A DNA stretch of 64,000 nt from Phytophthora colocasiae (Eukaryota; Oomycota; Peronosporomycetes; Peronosporales; Peronosporaceae): the NCBI GenBank assembly GCA_018806915.1, contig JAGKQI010000017.1:1-64000 (forward strand). The letters are read 5' to 3'. This document shows, piece by piece, positions 44,122 to 55,078 of this stretch. Position 1 is the stretch's first letter. Each line of letters opens with the position of its first letter. The notes below the pieces were generated by a model. It ran no database searches, was not told the DNA's origin, and saw only the letters and a list, made by a program, of their open reading frames with translations. A program made the translations under genes and the position numbers.

Positions 44122-45488
44122 ATGGGCGAGTTCCACGACAAGAAGACAACCACCTTCTCCCTACGCAGCACTGAGAGCAAAGTCGCTGTCTGTATTGCAG
44201 GTACGTATTACCATTCTATACCCTTTTCTCCATCTAATGAACTAACTCACTCTTTTTTTTTTCTCCTCCCGGAAGGATGGTATGTCATCAGTCTCGTGAC
44301 ATTGTGGACCAACCGCTATGTGGTGGCTAAGCTACGCGTAGATTCCAACTTGTTATCGCTTGCCCAGCTTGGCATGTCTGTTGTGGGTGGCTTAGGCTCT
44401 GAGCTCTACCTCGTGGGCTGGACAGAGTGCAAGCGAGGGATGCGGAAGGTGCTGAACGACGGACTCAAGGACATGGTGCTGCTCGCTGGCGTCCGCATCC
44501 TTACGGTGTTGCTCGGACTTACGGCGCTTAAGTATATTGCCGTCTCCTTCACGCGTATGTTGTGCTTTGCTATACCTGGAGCTGGCACTTGTTGTGACGT
44601 TGTGTTCTTGATGTATCTACTGCAGAAACGATCAAGTCCTCCGCGCCGTTCTTCACGGTTGTGTTAACTTACTTCTTGCTCGGACAACGGACAGGATGGA
44701 GAGTGAATTTCGCATTGGTCCCCATTGTTGCAGGACTGATCTTTTGTAGTCTGTCGGATAGTTCGTTCCATGTCATCGGCTTCATTGCAGCGCTCAGGTC
44801 CAACTGTGTCGACTGCATCCAGAACGTGTTGACCAAGAGACTCCTTAACCGCTCCTACTCGTACGTTATCACATCGTTGGTCTGCTTTATTTAACTAACA
44901 CTCGCTTGTTTTTTCAGGACCTCACAATTGCAGCTGTACACTAGCATCATCGCTGTGGTTATGCAGCTCATGTTCATATTCTATAACTGGATGGCAACAC
45001 CACCTGACCCAGCACTCGAAGCCAGCAAGACGAATCACTCATCCACTTACGTCTTCGTGCTTCTTGTCCTGGACGGCACAGCTTTCTACATCAGAGCGCA
45101 CTCGCCTACATACTCATGAGTCTGGTGTCACCGGTAACACACAGCGTAGCCAGCTGCGTGGCGTGCTCTGATTATTGTGCTGTCCATCTATCGCTACGGA
45201 GAGATTGTAACGCCACTTAGCTGGTGCGGTATGGCGTTGGTGATCTTGGGCGTCTACAGCTTCAACTCCGCGTCACGGATCGAGCGCGAGCAGGCCGCCA
45301 AAGGGTCAATCATTGCGCCCGTCTCATCACCTTTTGTCCAGACCAGTACCATCAATAACCTGTCCGAGATCCGCATCGAGAAGGGAGGTGAAGGACGCAA
45401 CAGCATGTACAGAAGACACCTAGAGAAGCGTAACGGTTTCTATAAATTGATTTCATTGGTCTGTATGGAATTTATTTCAACCAATTAA
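44122..45488 (+). CDS. SLC35/TPT-type nucleotide-sugar or phosphate-ester transporter
   Basis: About ten-span transporter of the DMT superfamily, SLC35E-like. Exon 1 is MGEFHDKKTTTFSLRSTESK; an intron (about 44202-44275) leads to WYVISLVTLWTNRYVVAK. Further introns at about 44556-44625 and 44861-44917 join SFT to TIKSSAPFFTVVLTYFLLG and RSYS to TSQLQLYTSIIAVVMQ. The TIKSSAPFF and SNCVDCIQNVLTKRLL motifs are the signature of the triose-phosphate translocator branch. A slip near 45155 separates SPVTHSVASC from RALIIVLSIYRYGEIVTPL. The tail is hydrophilic. Substrate cannot be told from sequence; Golgi or ER is likely. Confidence 0.78.
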
Positions 45489-45565
45489 ATACATTCTTGA
45501 AAAGTGGTTGAGCTGGCCACTTCACAACTGAAAAAGGGTCAAAGTCTTCGGATCGAGCGAAAAAC

Positions 45566-46334
45566 ATGGCGGGAGCAACGGATTACGCGAAGGAGCTGCT
45601 ACGGAGGCAATTTCTAGGTACGTCATGGTCTTCCCCTGTATTTAATCTCTGTGTGTGGCGCTTTCCCCGCCCTTAAACGCAATGTGTAGCCTGAGAAACT
45701 TCTTATTAACTGACTGACACGTGGTGGATCTTTTTGACCTCTTAGAAATGAGCCGTAACCCGCCTGAGGGTGTGTCCGTGGGCCTGGAGACGACGAAAAA
45801 CATCTTCAACTGGAAATCCTGCTGGTGGGCCCGCCTGACACGCTGTACGAGGAGGATTCTTCAAAGCGGTATTGGAGTTCCCCGCCGATTTTCCCAACAT
45901 GCCGCCCAAGATGACGTTTAAGTCGGAGATGTGGCATCCGAACGGTTTGTTGGCCTTAATGTTATCTAATGATATGTGCTGACTGCAATGTATTTCTTGC
46001 GGTTACCCTACCGGCGTGGTGTGCATCTCTATTTTGCATCCGCCTGGAAGGACCAGCTAAACCAGCAGGAGACAGCGGACGAGCGATGGCGTCCGATCCT
46101 GGGCGTTGAATCCATCTTAGTATCGGTCATCTCCATGCTCTCAGACCCGAACGATGACTCGCCTGCCAATATCGACGCTGCAGTACGTTTGAATCGATAC
46201 CTACTGGATGTTACATCATTTCACTAATATTTTGTTGCTGTTGTTAATATTATCAGGTAGAGTGGAGAAACGACAAGGATGGTTTCAAGAAGCACTGCCG
46301 TCGCATCGTTCGGAAGTCACAGGAGGATATCTAG
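45566..46334 (+). CDS. UBE2G-type ubiquitin-conjugating enzyme (E2)
   Basis: E2 of the Ubc7/UBE2G group, which acts in ER-associated degradation. Exon 1 is [17 protein letters not shown]; the intron is about 45618-45744. Exon 2 gives [20 protein letters not shown], then, after slips near 45820-45860, [20 protein letters not shown] and MWHPN. After another intron (about 45943-46003) the catalytic Cys lies in [12 protein letters not shown], followed by [20 protein letters not shown] and DSPANIDAA. The last exon starts at 46257 and reads [20 protein letters not shown], stop at 46332. The long insertion after the active-site Cys, typical of UBE2G, is present in shifted form ([13 protein letters not shown]). 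Confidence 0.85.
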
Positions 46335-46655
46335 GCAGTCAGCAGCTTCCGTGCCGTGTCATCGTGCTGGAACAGTCTGTAATTTGCAGCTTACTGCTCA
46401 GTCTGCCAGCCAGCACTACATCACAGCACTTGCATGCTATAAAACGGACCGTCGTCTCGAACTTGTAGCCACTGCAACGCCGAGAAGGACGTGTGAACGA
46501 ATGGCATTCACTTTTGGTATCGAATCCCATCTTGAACTGCAACTTTTGTCAAATTCATTGGTGCTTGGTTCCTTACTTAAATCAAGTCAAATCCTCACCA
46601 CCGATCCAAACGTATCCTGTGCTGCCAAAAGCACCAACGCCTCATCAATCACAGT
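46335..46655. other. Intergenic, no gene seen
   Basis: Only short frames. The right end forms the upstream region of the phosphoglycerate mutase gene. Confidence 0.5.
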
Positions 46656-46662
46656 CCATTTC
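46656..46662 (+). promoter_or_regulatory. Initiator-like motif before phosphoglycerate mutase
   Basis: CCATTTC fits the oomycete initiator consensus YCAYTYY and lies 31 bp before the start codon, a usual distance. Pattern match only. Confidence 0.4.
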
Positions 46663-46692
46663 GCCCTCAAGTAGAAGCTCCTCCCGTTCACA

Positions 46693-47556
46693 ATGGTCCT
46701 CGCCCTACGTCGCTCTCTCGCCATGTCCTCACGCATGGCCAACCGCTCTCTGGGTATGTTGCACCAGCAGCAGAAGGCCATGAAGCACACGCACACGCTT
46801 GTTCTCATCCGTCACGGAGAGAGCGAATGGAACAAGAAGAACCTGTTCACGGGCTGGTACGACGTGCAGCTCTCGGAGAAGGGCAACAAGGAGGCGGCAG
46901 CTGCTGGGCAATTGCTCAAAAGGAGGGATACACCTTCGACATTGCCTACACGTCGTACCTGAAGCGTGCCATCCGAACGCTGTGGCACGTACTGGAACAG
47001 TCCGACCAGATGTGGATCCCCGTGTTCAAGACGTGGCGTCTCAATGAACGTCACTATGGCGCACTCACAGGCCTGGACAAGCAGGCAACGGTGGAGAAGC
47101 ACGGAGCTGAGAAGGTGCTGGAGTGGCGTCGTAGTTACAACATCCCGCCTCCGGACCTTGACACGTCCAGTGAGTACTGCCCGGGCAACGACATCAGAGT
47201 ACAAGGACGTCTCAAAGAAAGATCTGCCTCTGGCTGAGTCTCTGGAGCTTACGGCTGCTCGTGTGCTGCCTGAGTGGGAGAGCACCATCGTGCCCAGCAT
47301 CAAGTCAGGCAAGAACGTGGTGATCGCCGCCCACGGCAACGGTCTGCGCGCTCTTGTCAAGCGCTTGGACAACATCTCGGAGGACGAGATCACGGGCCTC
47401 AACATCCCTACGGGCGCTCCTCTTGTGTACCACCTGGACGAGAACCTCAAGCCCATCCCGCACAAGGACGCTATCGCTCCTCTCAGCGCCTTCTACCTCG
47501 GCAACCAGGATGAGATCCGTGCTCGCATCCTTGGCGTCAAGAACCAGACCAAGTAA
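46693..47556 (+). CDS. gpmA: 2,3-bisphosphoglycerate-dependent phosphoglycerate mutase
   Basis: Glycolytic enzyme that interconverts 3- and 2-phosphoglycerate. A 33-residue Arg/Ser/Met-rich leader precedes [19 protein letters not shown], with the catalytic His of the RHG motif, suggesting the mitochondrial isoform of stramenopiles. Next come [32 protein letters not shown] and the second catalytic His in [15 protein letters not shown]. It ends ILGVKNQTK. One base is missing near 46920 (an A-run) and one is extra near 47205, returning to the original frame: two simple errors in an otherwise perfect gene. Confidence 0.9.
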
Positions 47557-47760
47557 GGATAGACATACGCGGACGAGTAAATAAATCCGGTCTCCACTGA
47601 GCAGCCCGCCCATCTTGCATGAAAGATGAAGAAGATTGCTTGCTCATAGGACGAGATTCACTTTACTCTCTCCTCCTATTCGTAAGTTGTTGCTTTTTGC
47701 TTTTTTATTTCGTTGTGGCTATTTGTGCAATGGCTTCTGCAGCTAGCAAGCAGTGCTGCG

Positions 47761-48542
47761 TTACTGCAGGATCTTCTTGGTGGTCTCGTTGGGCTCTACA
47801 CCCGCCGTCTTCATGAGTGCCGCTACCTCTTCAATCTTGTCCTGGAGCTCGTTGTCCTTGAGCTTGAACAGTAGGTTGTTGCACGTCACACGCTGCAGCT
47901 TCTGCGATTCACTGGACAAAAACAAAAGCACAACAACTCGTCAGTATCCTCTAGTATCACCAAAACATTCTCCAACACTATAAACGTACGCTGCAGTCTT
48001 GAGGAAATCCACAGCCTTGTCGTAGTCCTCCTGCTCAATAGCAGCCCGAATGAGGATATCGTACGTGCGTTCCGTGCTCTTGACATTGTACTTGCTGTGT
48101 CCAATCTCGTGCAGCGTGAAGACCTTGTCAAACTCTCCGTCCTTCAGGAACTTGGAAAGTAACTTGTTAAGCGTAGCCGGTTCAGGAACAGACCAATACG
48201 GTAGTTGTTCTCCAGCACCTCAAAGGCCACATCGGGAGCGTTAAGTTCCAGCGCTTTCTTAACGAACAGACCAGCAGCATTCGCATCCGGATCCACACGC
48301 TTCTGCTCGTAGATCTTCATGATCTCCTTAGACGCCTCCAGCTGTTCGCTTGTCGTCACTGTCTTGAGGAACGACGCCAGTTTCGTGCGCTTGATCAGAA
48401 CGTCCTTCTCGGCCGACAGTCGGATGTTCTCCATCCATTCTTCAGCCGAACGCGACTGCACAGCCGCAGCAGAGAACGGACGCGCCAACTGCCGTGCGCC
48501 TTGGCGGCGGCCGATCGACATGACCGTGCGGAACGCCTGCAT
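47761..48542 (-). CDS. Mitochondrial helical-repeat (PPR/TPR-like) protein A
   Basis: Starts at the Met at 48540-48542 (MQAFRTVMSIGRRQGARQ), an Arg-rich mitochondrial leader with no acidic residues for 30 positions. The body is alpha-helical in pairs of about 35 residues: ANAAGLFVKKALELNAPDVA, NKLLSKFLKDGEFDKVF, TYDILIRAAIEQEDYDKAV, then an intron (about 47912-47990) and CNNLLFKLKDNELQDKI. One slip near 48176 truncates the direct frame. Such proteins in mitochondria act in ribosome structure or RNA handling. It shares the repeated pattern with the divergent neighbour and is probably its paralogue. Confidence 0.6.
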
Positions 48543-48621
48543 TCCCCCGCCATTCTTCAGTAACTTCTCGCAATAGACAAACAATGCTCAGCCACTCGAG
48601 AAGAGGTCAATTAATTATGCC

Positions 48622-48654
48622 ATTGGTTAAAATTCAATTTTAATTTCAACCAAT
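48622..48654. promoter_or_regulatory. Paired inverted CCAAT boxes between divergent genes
   Basis: ATTGGTT at 48622-48628 and AACCAAT at 48648-48654 form an inverted pair in the 193-bp gap between two divergent start codons. They could serve as a bidirectional promoter bound by an NF-Y-type factor. Confidence 0.4.
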
Positions 48655-48735
48655 AGAAAAATATTATTAACAACGAGCGGCTACGAACTCCGTTGACTGG
48701 TCTAGGACGGGATAATATCTAGCAGGACCTATAGG

Positions 48736-49614
48736 ATGTTGGCTGTACGATCGCTGCTACGTGCCCAGCGGCCCGTAACCAGGCGGTGCGTGCCTTTAGT
48801 GGCAACTGGGAGTACCCTAAGGTGGAGGTACTGTGATGGACATCACCAAGGCGTTGACGACGATTGGTGCTCGTTTGTCCATCCCTACGGCACCTCTGTA
48901 CTTTACGCCGCTTAAGATCGACCACATTGTGCGTGAGATGAAGGGCAAGGACAGCTGCTGCAGGTGCACAAGACGCTTCTTCTATGTGACGCTAAGATGG
49001 CCTACCCGTCAACTTCGCTGCGGGTTCTTTCTTCTCTGCCTGCATCAAACTGGACGCTGCCGACACGGCGCTTGAATTCCTGCGCAAGGCGGAGAATGTG
49101 CGTCATTATGTCAAGAACCAGAGTTTCCTCCGTCTGGCTGAGTACTACGCCGCTCAGGGGACCAGGAAACAGTGGAGGAGATCGTACAGATCATGAAGGC
49201 CAAACGTGTCCCAGTTACCTACAAGATGTACACGTTCCGAGCACTTAATGCTGAAGCAGGGCAAATGGGATGAAGCTGTGACTATTGCTAAGGAAGCAGC
49301 TAATGAGATTCAGATCAACTCGAACCTCATCATTGAACTGCTGCAGGACGGAAATGGTGGCATCATGAAAGAACATGTACGTTCAGTTTTTTATTATTTT
49401 TTTATTGTTACTAATTATCTTTTTTTTTCCCTTCTTGTAGCTTCCGCTGGCCAAGTACCTTGCGGACAAGGGTGACGTGTACGTGAATACGCGACTTGCC
49501 GACATATTAGCAGGAGGAGATGGTAAGCTGCCGGAGCCCGTAGTGGAGGAGTCAGAGCAGACTGAAGAAGCTGACAGCGAGAAGGCAGAGGAGACGAAGA
49601 CTGAGGACAAGTAG
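48736..49614 (+). CDS. Mitochondrial helical-repeat (PPR/TPR-like) protein B
   Basis: The leader MLAVRSLLRAQRPVTRR is typical of mitochondrial import. Pieces in several frames follow: MDITKALTTIGARL, LQVHKTLLLCDAKMAYP, FAAGSFFSACIKLDAADTAL, NQSFLRLAEYYAAQGDQETV, VTYKMYTFRALNAEAGQ and KWDEAVTIAKEAANEIQ. An intron (49378-49440) precedes LPLAKYLADKGDVYV. The acidic tail ends KTEDK. About five 1-nt slips are needed. The helix-pair pattern matches protein A, with which it shares a 193-bp upstream gap. Confidence 0.55.
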
Positions 49615-49760
49615 ATGACATTGCGTTATCCAGTCGCTGTACCTTTTAGAGTGAAGACAAGCGACGACACTGTACGCAATGGATGTGATGGTTCAAATGC
49701 TTCGATTGTGTTACGTTTGTATGCGCAATTCAGAGACTCAAATGTCGTTCTTGCTGTCAA

Positions 49761-52505
49761 TCAGGGGCGATTCGTAAGTAGTCGTCGCCAGAGTTCAGCA
49801 TTGTGCGTCGTCGGACTTCCGTGGTTATGAAGGCGAGCAGCGCGCCGAAGCCGACAAGTGTGACAACAGCACCCAAGAAACTCACAAGTCGTTGTCCGAA
49901 GCCGCGGTGTTGACTTCTGTGTTCAACAGCGGCCTCGTTCTCGACTGTGTCTTCATCAGTGTGGACGAAACTTTCGTGCAGTTCTTCAGCTTCAGCTTCG
50001 CCGCTTTCGCCGGCCTTTTTGACGATCGTGGTGTTTCTTCTTCAGCCCCGGATACAAAGCCCAAACGGACTCGACGTCGGACGCAGCCATTCGTTCACGC
50101 TGGCCCATGTCTTTCATCACTGCGAGGCGCTGATTGTCGTCTGAAATCAACGGGATAATGCTCGGACACCACTGCGGCTTGCTGTCTTCAGGGTCTGAGT
50201 GCACAAAGGCATCCACCGGGTGATGCATGATGCTGAAAAGATCGTACGGAGGCGGCTCCAGCACGCGATCAGCTGGTCTAGTGTTTGTGGGCGCTGAGCC
50301 CATGTCTTCCACTACGAAATAGCTGCGTTTGGTCTCTGGAATGCATTCCCATGCGATACGAACGTGCTCGTCCCGATCGACACGGTCCACTGCATGACGA
50401 AGGCCTACGGCATGGAGAAACACGTGAACGACATTGCCAAGCCCACAGTCAGCGGAAACGCCGAGCTTCTGGGGGCCTCCAACACGCCCAATAAACGAAT
50501 AACAAGAAGATTCGACGCCTTGGACAGTAATGAAGTCGTGAGTTCTACAGCCCATATCTGTACGGCAGTTGTCACCTGCACAGCGGTGGAACTTGAAGCC
50601 TGTAGCGTGGGTAATGTGCTCCGTAGCAGCTAGCAACGTCCGGAGGAACGGACGAGCGCTCTTGTCTACTTGGAAGCACAATCGATCGTGTTGCCAGCGA
50701 TGATCACGTCCCGAGTTGTAGTAGCCGTGAAGAACATGTTCGATCCGAGTTGAAACCTCCTCTTCCTCTGGATCCACGTCCCGCCACACAAGTCGCTCGC
50801 CGATAGCTACGTCACCCTGGATGATCATGATCGTGTCATCCACCAACTCGTAGTCGTATTCAATGCCTTTAAACAGCACACCTTCTGGTTTGGTGCCAGG
50901 TTGTAGTGCACTCTTCTTTGAGTGTATCTGTAAGGGAATTTCTTCAACTGGAAGGCGACATTCTCCACTCAACGCGTGGATAACACCAGGCGCGTGACAT
51001 GCAGCAGCCGCTTCATCAGCGAGTACGCTCTTCTCAGGAGTGACAACACAGTGAAAGCCGTCGCCTACACCTTCGGAGATCTCGACGTCACTCAGCGGTG
51101 TCTTCTCAAAACCAGACAGACAAGTACAGTCGTCAGCGGACGCTATAGGCCAAGTTGTTGCTATGGAATCGTGTGGACACTGCGAAAAATCGGCGCGTGT
51201 TGCGTTCGCGGGTCTCGCGTTGCACTCTTTCTTGTGTTTTCTCACCGGTGACGTCTCATCTTCCACTTCAGCTTTATGTCGAGCTTCTTCTTGTGCTTCG
51301 TTGAGTCCATACACACATTTGCAGTTGACGTTACTCTGCAGTGGCCACTGAGTGAGAACAGCAAATGGTGGACACGAATTGTCGTTTGCCAGCATCCACG
51401 GGACGCAACGCTGGGCAACAGCATCAAGAAAGAACCCACGAGCACAAGCACAGTCTTCAAAGCCCCTTTCGACTTCAGAGCTTTCAAGTTTCGAGCGTTT
51501 GTACGCGTGTTCAGGGCATTTGTACGCGGACGTACGCACACACGTCATCTCCGGCAGTTTCCAGGCGTATCCAGGAATGCATTGGCACTGTTCCACTGAG
51601 TGAGGCACGGTAGCGACAGCACGGGAGAATGGCGGACACTCGTACGGTCGATTCTCCATATCCACGACCTCAAAGTTGGCGTATTCGTCCTCTTCCTCCT
51701 CTCCTCCTCCTCGAACGTTACTGTGCCTTCTCTTGGCTTTCTTCGCCTTCATTTGGGACACTGGCCAGCAGGCATGTGCTTCCTCGTCCCGTTTGAATTC
51801 CCCAGTTGAAAGACATTCACAGTCGAAGAAACCCCGTGCTCGTTCTCCGATTCCGAGATCCGATCTCTTAGCCGAATTCACAGGACACACGTAGGCTGCG
51901 TACTCCCGCTCACACTGTTCAACACTGTTGCGCACAAAACCCCAGCTACAGTGACAGTCTGCGAACGACTTCGGTACAACGTCAGGTGTCGGAGTAGAGT
52001 TTGGTGGGCATTGGAACTTGCCCTGAGTCTGAGTAGTGCCGTCTTCCAGTACGCATTGGCCGGACTTCTCCACTTTGACGTAGGGCGTAGCACACATGCA
52101 ATCAGCGAGTGAACCCACTGCTGCAACGCCCTGCCTAGGCTCGTAATTACCAGCTCGAGGGCAACTGGTTAAGACACACTCATGTGTCTTTAGATCCTTC
52201 TCGTACGGGTGGTAGCAGTCGCAGTCTACTGGAGACTGAGGACTTGCACCTCCTCGCTTAGGTTTGTATCGTCCTGTACAGACAAACACTCCAGTATCGA
52301 GAGCATCAGCAGCTGCTTCCTCTGCAGTAGTATCCACTCCATCGTCACACAAACAGTCGTCGATCTGCTCCATGTCTCGAGGTAGTAGCATGGCGGCGCA
52401 ACCTTCCGGACATACGTAGAACGCAGCTTGTATCGAAGGTAGAACGCCCCAACCAACGAGGTTGAGACTGCAAACTACTGCAGGTAGTAGCCGAGTGGAA
52501 ATCAT
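49761..52505 (-). CDS. Secreted Cys-rich astacin-like protein lacking the catalytic Glu
   Basis: An 837-codon clean frame from the Met at 52503-52505. It has a signal peptide (residues 1 to about 27, ending SIQAAF), then about eight Cys-rich modules of roughly 50-60 residues with the pattern CPxxS...CxCxxGY/F...C (residues 30-500), then an astacin-like metallopeptidase domain (about 580-800). The zinc site reads HVFLHAVGLRH (H694, H698, H704), so all three His ligands are present, but the Glu of HExxH is Val and the following family Glu is Ala. The Met-turn SIMHHP (M760) is kept. The direct stop is at 49992. A neighbouring frame continues through a hydrophobic span (VSFLGAVVTLVGFGALLAFI) to 49761, so a type I membrane tail is possible. 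Confidence 0.8.
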
Positions 52506-52553
52506 CCAGATGGAACGCGTACGTGGCGAGATACCAAGGCGAAGGGGAATCTA

Positions 52554-52560
52554 GAAGTGA
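52554..52560 (-). promoter_or_regulatory. Initiator-like motif before the astacin-like gene
   Basis: On the minus strand TCACTTC fits YCAYTYY, about 50 bp before the start codon. Pattern match only. Confidence 0.35.
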
Positions 52561-52727
52561 AGGAAGAGATGACCATGATGCGGATCTTTTGATACGCGTC
52601 TTTTCAAGATCAACCAATCACAAGATGGATACATGTTTGTAAAACATATGATTGGTGGAAATATGGATTCATTTGAAGGACAATATTGTCCACAATCGGA
52701 CTCGTAGTGTCCATTTCAGCTGTAGAC

Positions 52728-54696
52728 TTAGATCTTGGACGAGCCCACGTAGATGACGTTGCGTGTGAGGCAGAGGTCGACCATCTCCAGCAACGCCGTC
52801 TCCAGGTGGCGCTTGAACGTCGCAGCACTCGTCTCCGGACACACGTGGTAGCACGTGATGCTCACGTTGATGCGGTCAGGTTGCAGCGCGTAGCAGACCC
52901 CGTATCCTTCGTTGTACATGGCCGAGAAGCCACCCCAGATAGGACTTGCGCCTGGTCACCACTGATGTTACTGGTGGAGACCAGGTACTTCTTGCTCAAC
53001 TCGAACGCTCGGTCGCTGAATAGCGAGGGCTTTGGAGTGATGCCGGACATCTCTGCAACGATCTGAAGCCCCATTAAATGGCGGTCCAATACCGTCTCCA
53101 GTCAAACAGTTCTTCAGATTCTCGCTTGTGAGCGTCAATGGCGGTACGTAGAGCTTCCCACTTCTCTCCGTCCGAAGAGTTGGACTCCATCGTTTTCACA
53201 AAAGCGAGCGACTCAGTAGACAGAGAACGAATTGTCTCTGTGCGTCCGTGATAGAACATCCTCGTGTGCGCCGTCTCGTAGACTGCAGGAACTTTCTTGT
53301 GCATTTTGTAGTGTGCGAACTGAATAGCCATTTGCATGAAGAAGTCCGGAGTCAACTTGTAGCGCTTGAGGAAAGCAGAGCCGTAATGGTTGAACTGCAT
53401 CGTCGCAATGTCACTATTGTGGATGAGCTTGCCAACTGCTGCACTGGCACACTCAATAGCTGTGTACGCAGCGTTGTCCAGCACCCAGTCCAGACGCTTC
53501 GGTTTCAAATTCAAAGTCGGCTTTAAGTCTGCTCGGTTCGCGAACTTGGCCTTGAAGTTCTCGTTCACGTACTTGATGCAGTAGTCGAAAGACGAACGAC
53601 CACCAAAGCATCTGCCCATGCGTGGTGACCATTTAACCCGCCACGGGCGTTCTCGTGGATAATGAGCGTGAACGGCTTGTCGTACCAGCGATTGCGTCCG
53701 TCTCCGAGCAAACAATTGCGCGCGATCTCATCGTACAGTAGCTGCTGAGCTCTCGTCCATTGCAACGCAGAAAAGCGCTCTCTCAATGAGGTCGAACGAC
53801 TGTTTGTTGATGTCGTCCAGAGACATAATGTGGTCTCGAGCCTTTGCCCAATTGGTGCGGTTCTCCGACGTCAGGACACTAACTGGCGGGTAACGTTCCA
53901 AGTCGAAGAGTCCTGTTGCTTCATCTCTCACAAGCTCAAATTGCCGTAAAATGTCTGCAAGAGGACTTCTTCTCCGTTATCACCGAAAACTTACCGCCCA
54001 CATGCAGTTGTTTCTGAGAACCAAAATGTGTTTGGCATCGTGCGGGTACGAGACCATTTCGTCACATTCTTCTCCAGGGATGACGCACGTGTTGAACATA
54101 CGCGAGTACGTGTACATGCACAAAGGTCTTCCCATCATTTTCTCCGGTGGATACTTCTCCCTAAGCAATTCCACAAAAACAGATAAGGTTAAATTCGTCT
54201 AACCACCATATTTTCTCTACTTTTTTTTAACGTACTCCAGTAAATTCTTGCGGAATTTCAAGATAGCATGGGTGAAAATGGAAGCAGCTTCACATTGACT
54301 CATGTCCCGAGGCCCCCAATTGCCAGGTAGTACTCCGTACCAATTGATATTGATAGCGGAAGGGTAGCGAGGTTGCAAATAGGCAAACGTCTCCCACCAT
54401 TCCTCAATCCAATTGCGTTCGGTATCGGCTCGTTCCTGTAGAATTGCTTGGAGTTGAGGTCCCACCCCATTGAGGAAATCGTGTGCAACAGCTTTGGTGT
54501 GGTCCAGTTCACTAGGAGTCAGTAACGGCTCACAGCTCTTGATATATTGCTCCAGTGTCTGCTCTAGAGGGGGAAGAGGCAAGGACGGCAGCTCGTCCTG
54601 GAACTGCATGGTACATTCGGCCTCTTTCTTCGACATGGCTACACTCGGTTTTGCACTGGGAATGTTTGTAGGAGCCTTGGTGCTGCGAGTGCCCAT
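52728..54696 (-). CDS. Carnitine O-acyltransferase, possibly peroxisomal
   Basis: Transfers acyl groups between CoA and carnitine. Start at 54696, or the Met at 54636 (MSKKEAEC). It opens LPPLEQTLEQYIKSCEPLL and WNxYG-like NINWYGVLPGNWGPRD. An intron near 54176-54216 is followed by REKYPPEKMMGRPLCM and SRMFNTCVIPGEECD. Then come DDINKQSFDLIERALFCVAM, the active-site region GLNGHHAWADA and the carnitine/CoA motif YETAHTRMFYHGRTETIRS. The end reads HLMGLQIVAEMSG, then after a slip GGFSAMYNEGYGVCYAL, and finishes SSKI, a peroxisome-signal-like tripeptide. Slips occur near 53745, 53600, 53085 and 52940. The usual Glu before the active His is His here. Confidence 0.8.
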
Positions 54697-54699
54697 GCG

Positions 54700-55078
54700 C
54701 CGATTGAAGCAAAAGCTAAAGTGGCTCGATCTTATGAAGAGCGGTTTTTTTTTAACGGGTCATAAACCCGTTTTTAAAATTAACTTGAGTTTTGTAAGTA
54801 ATAAAACGACCCGTGGGCCTGGTAGAATTTCTCGTTTGCATTTGTGGATAAACCCGTCGTGAACGTGCTTAAACGAAACAACTTCAACGTCGAGTCAAAC
54901 GTGGCAAAAGTAGCCATCTGCATCACTTAGTTGCATCAATTGCACGTGTATGTTACCTTCCGCATTATCAATCCCTAAGATTTTTTTTTCCCACTCGTTA
55001 TTGAATCTTAGACTAACGCCTCTTTAGGCGGTTTTTGCTCTGTATGGTCGCTGTTTTTTATTTGCTAAAGGGAATCCG
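54700..55078. other. Intergenic with small palindrome
   Basis: AACGGG at 54754-54759 and CCCGTT at 54767-54772 form a short hairpin beside T-runs, and CCCGT words recur near 54810 and 54850. No gene. The region includes the upstream DNA of both divergent neighbours. Confidence 0.4.

Noticed and set aside
46693..47556. Programmed frameshifting in phosphoglycerate mutase
   Set aside because: No slippery site with a downstream structure is evident, the two shifts cancel, and other glycolytic orthologues do not use recoding. Base errors explain it better.
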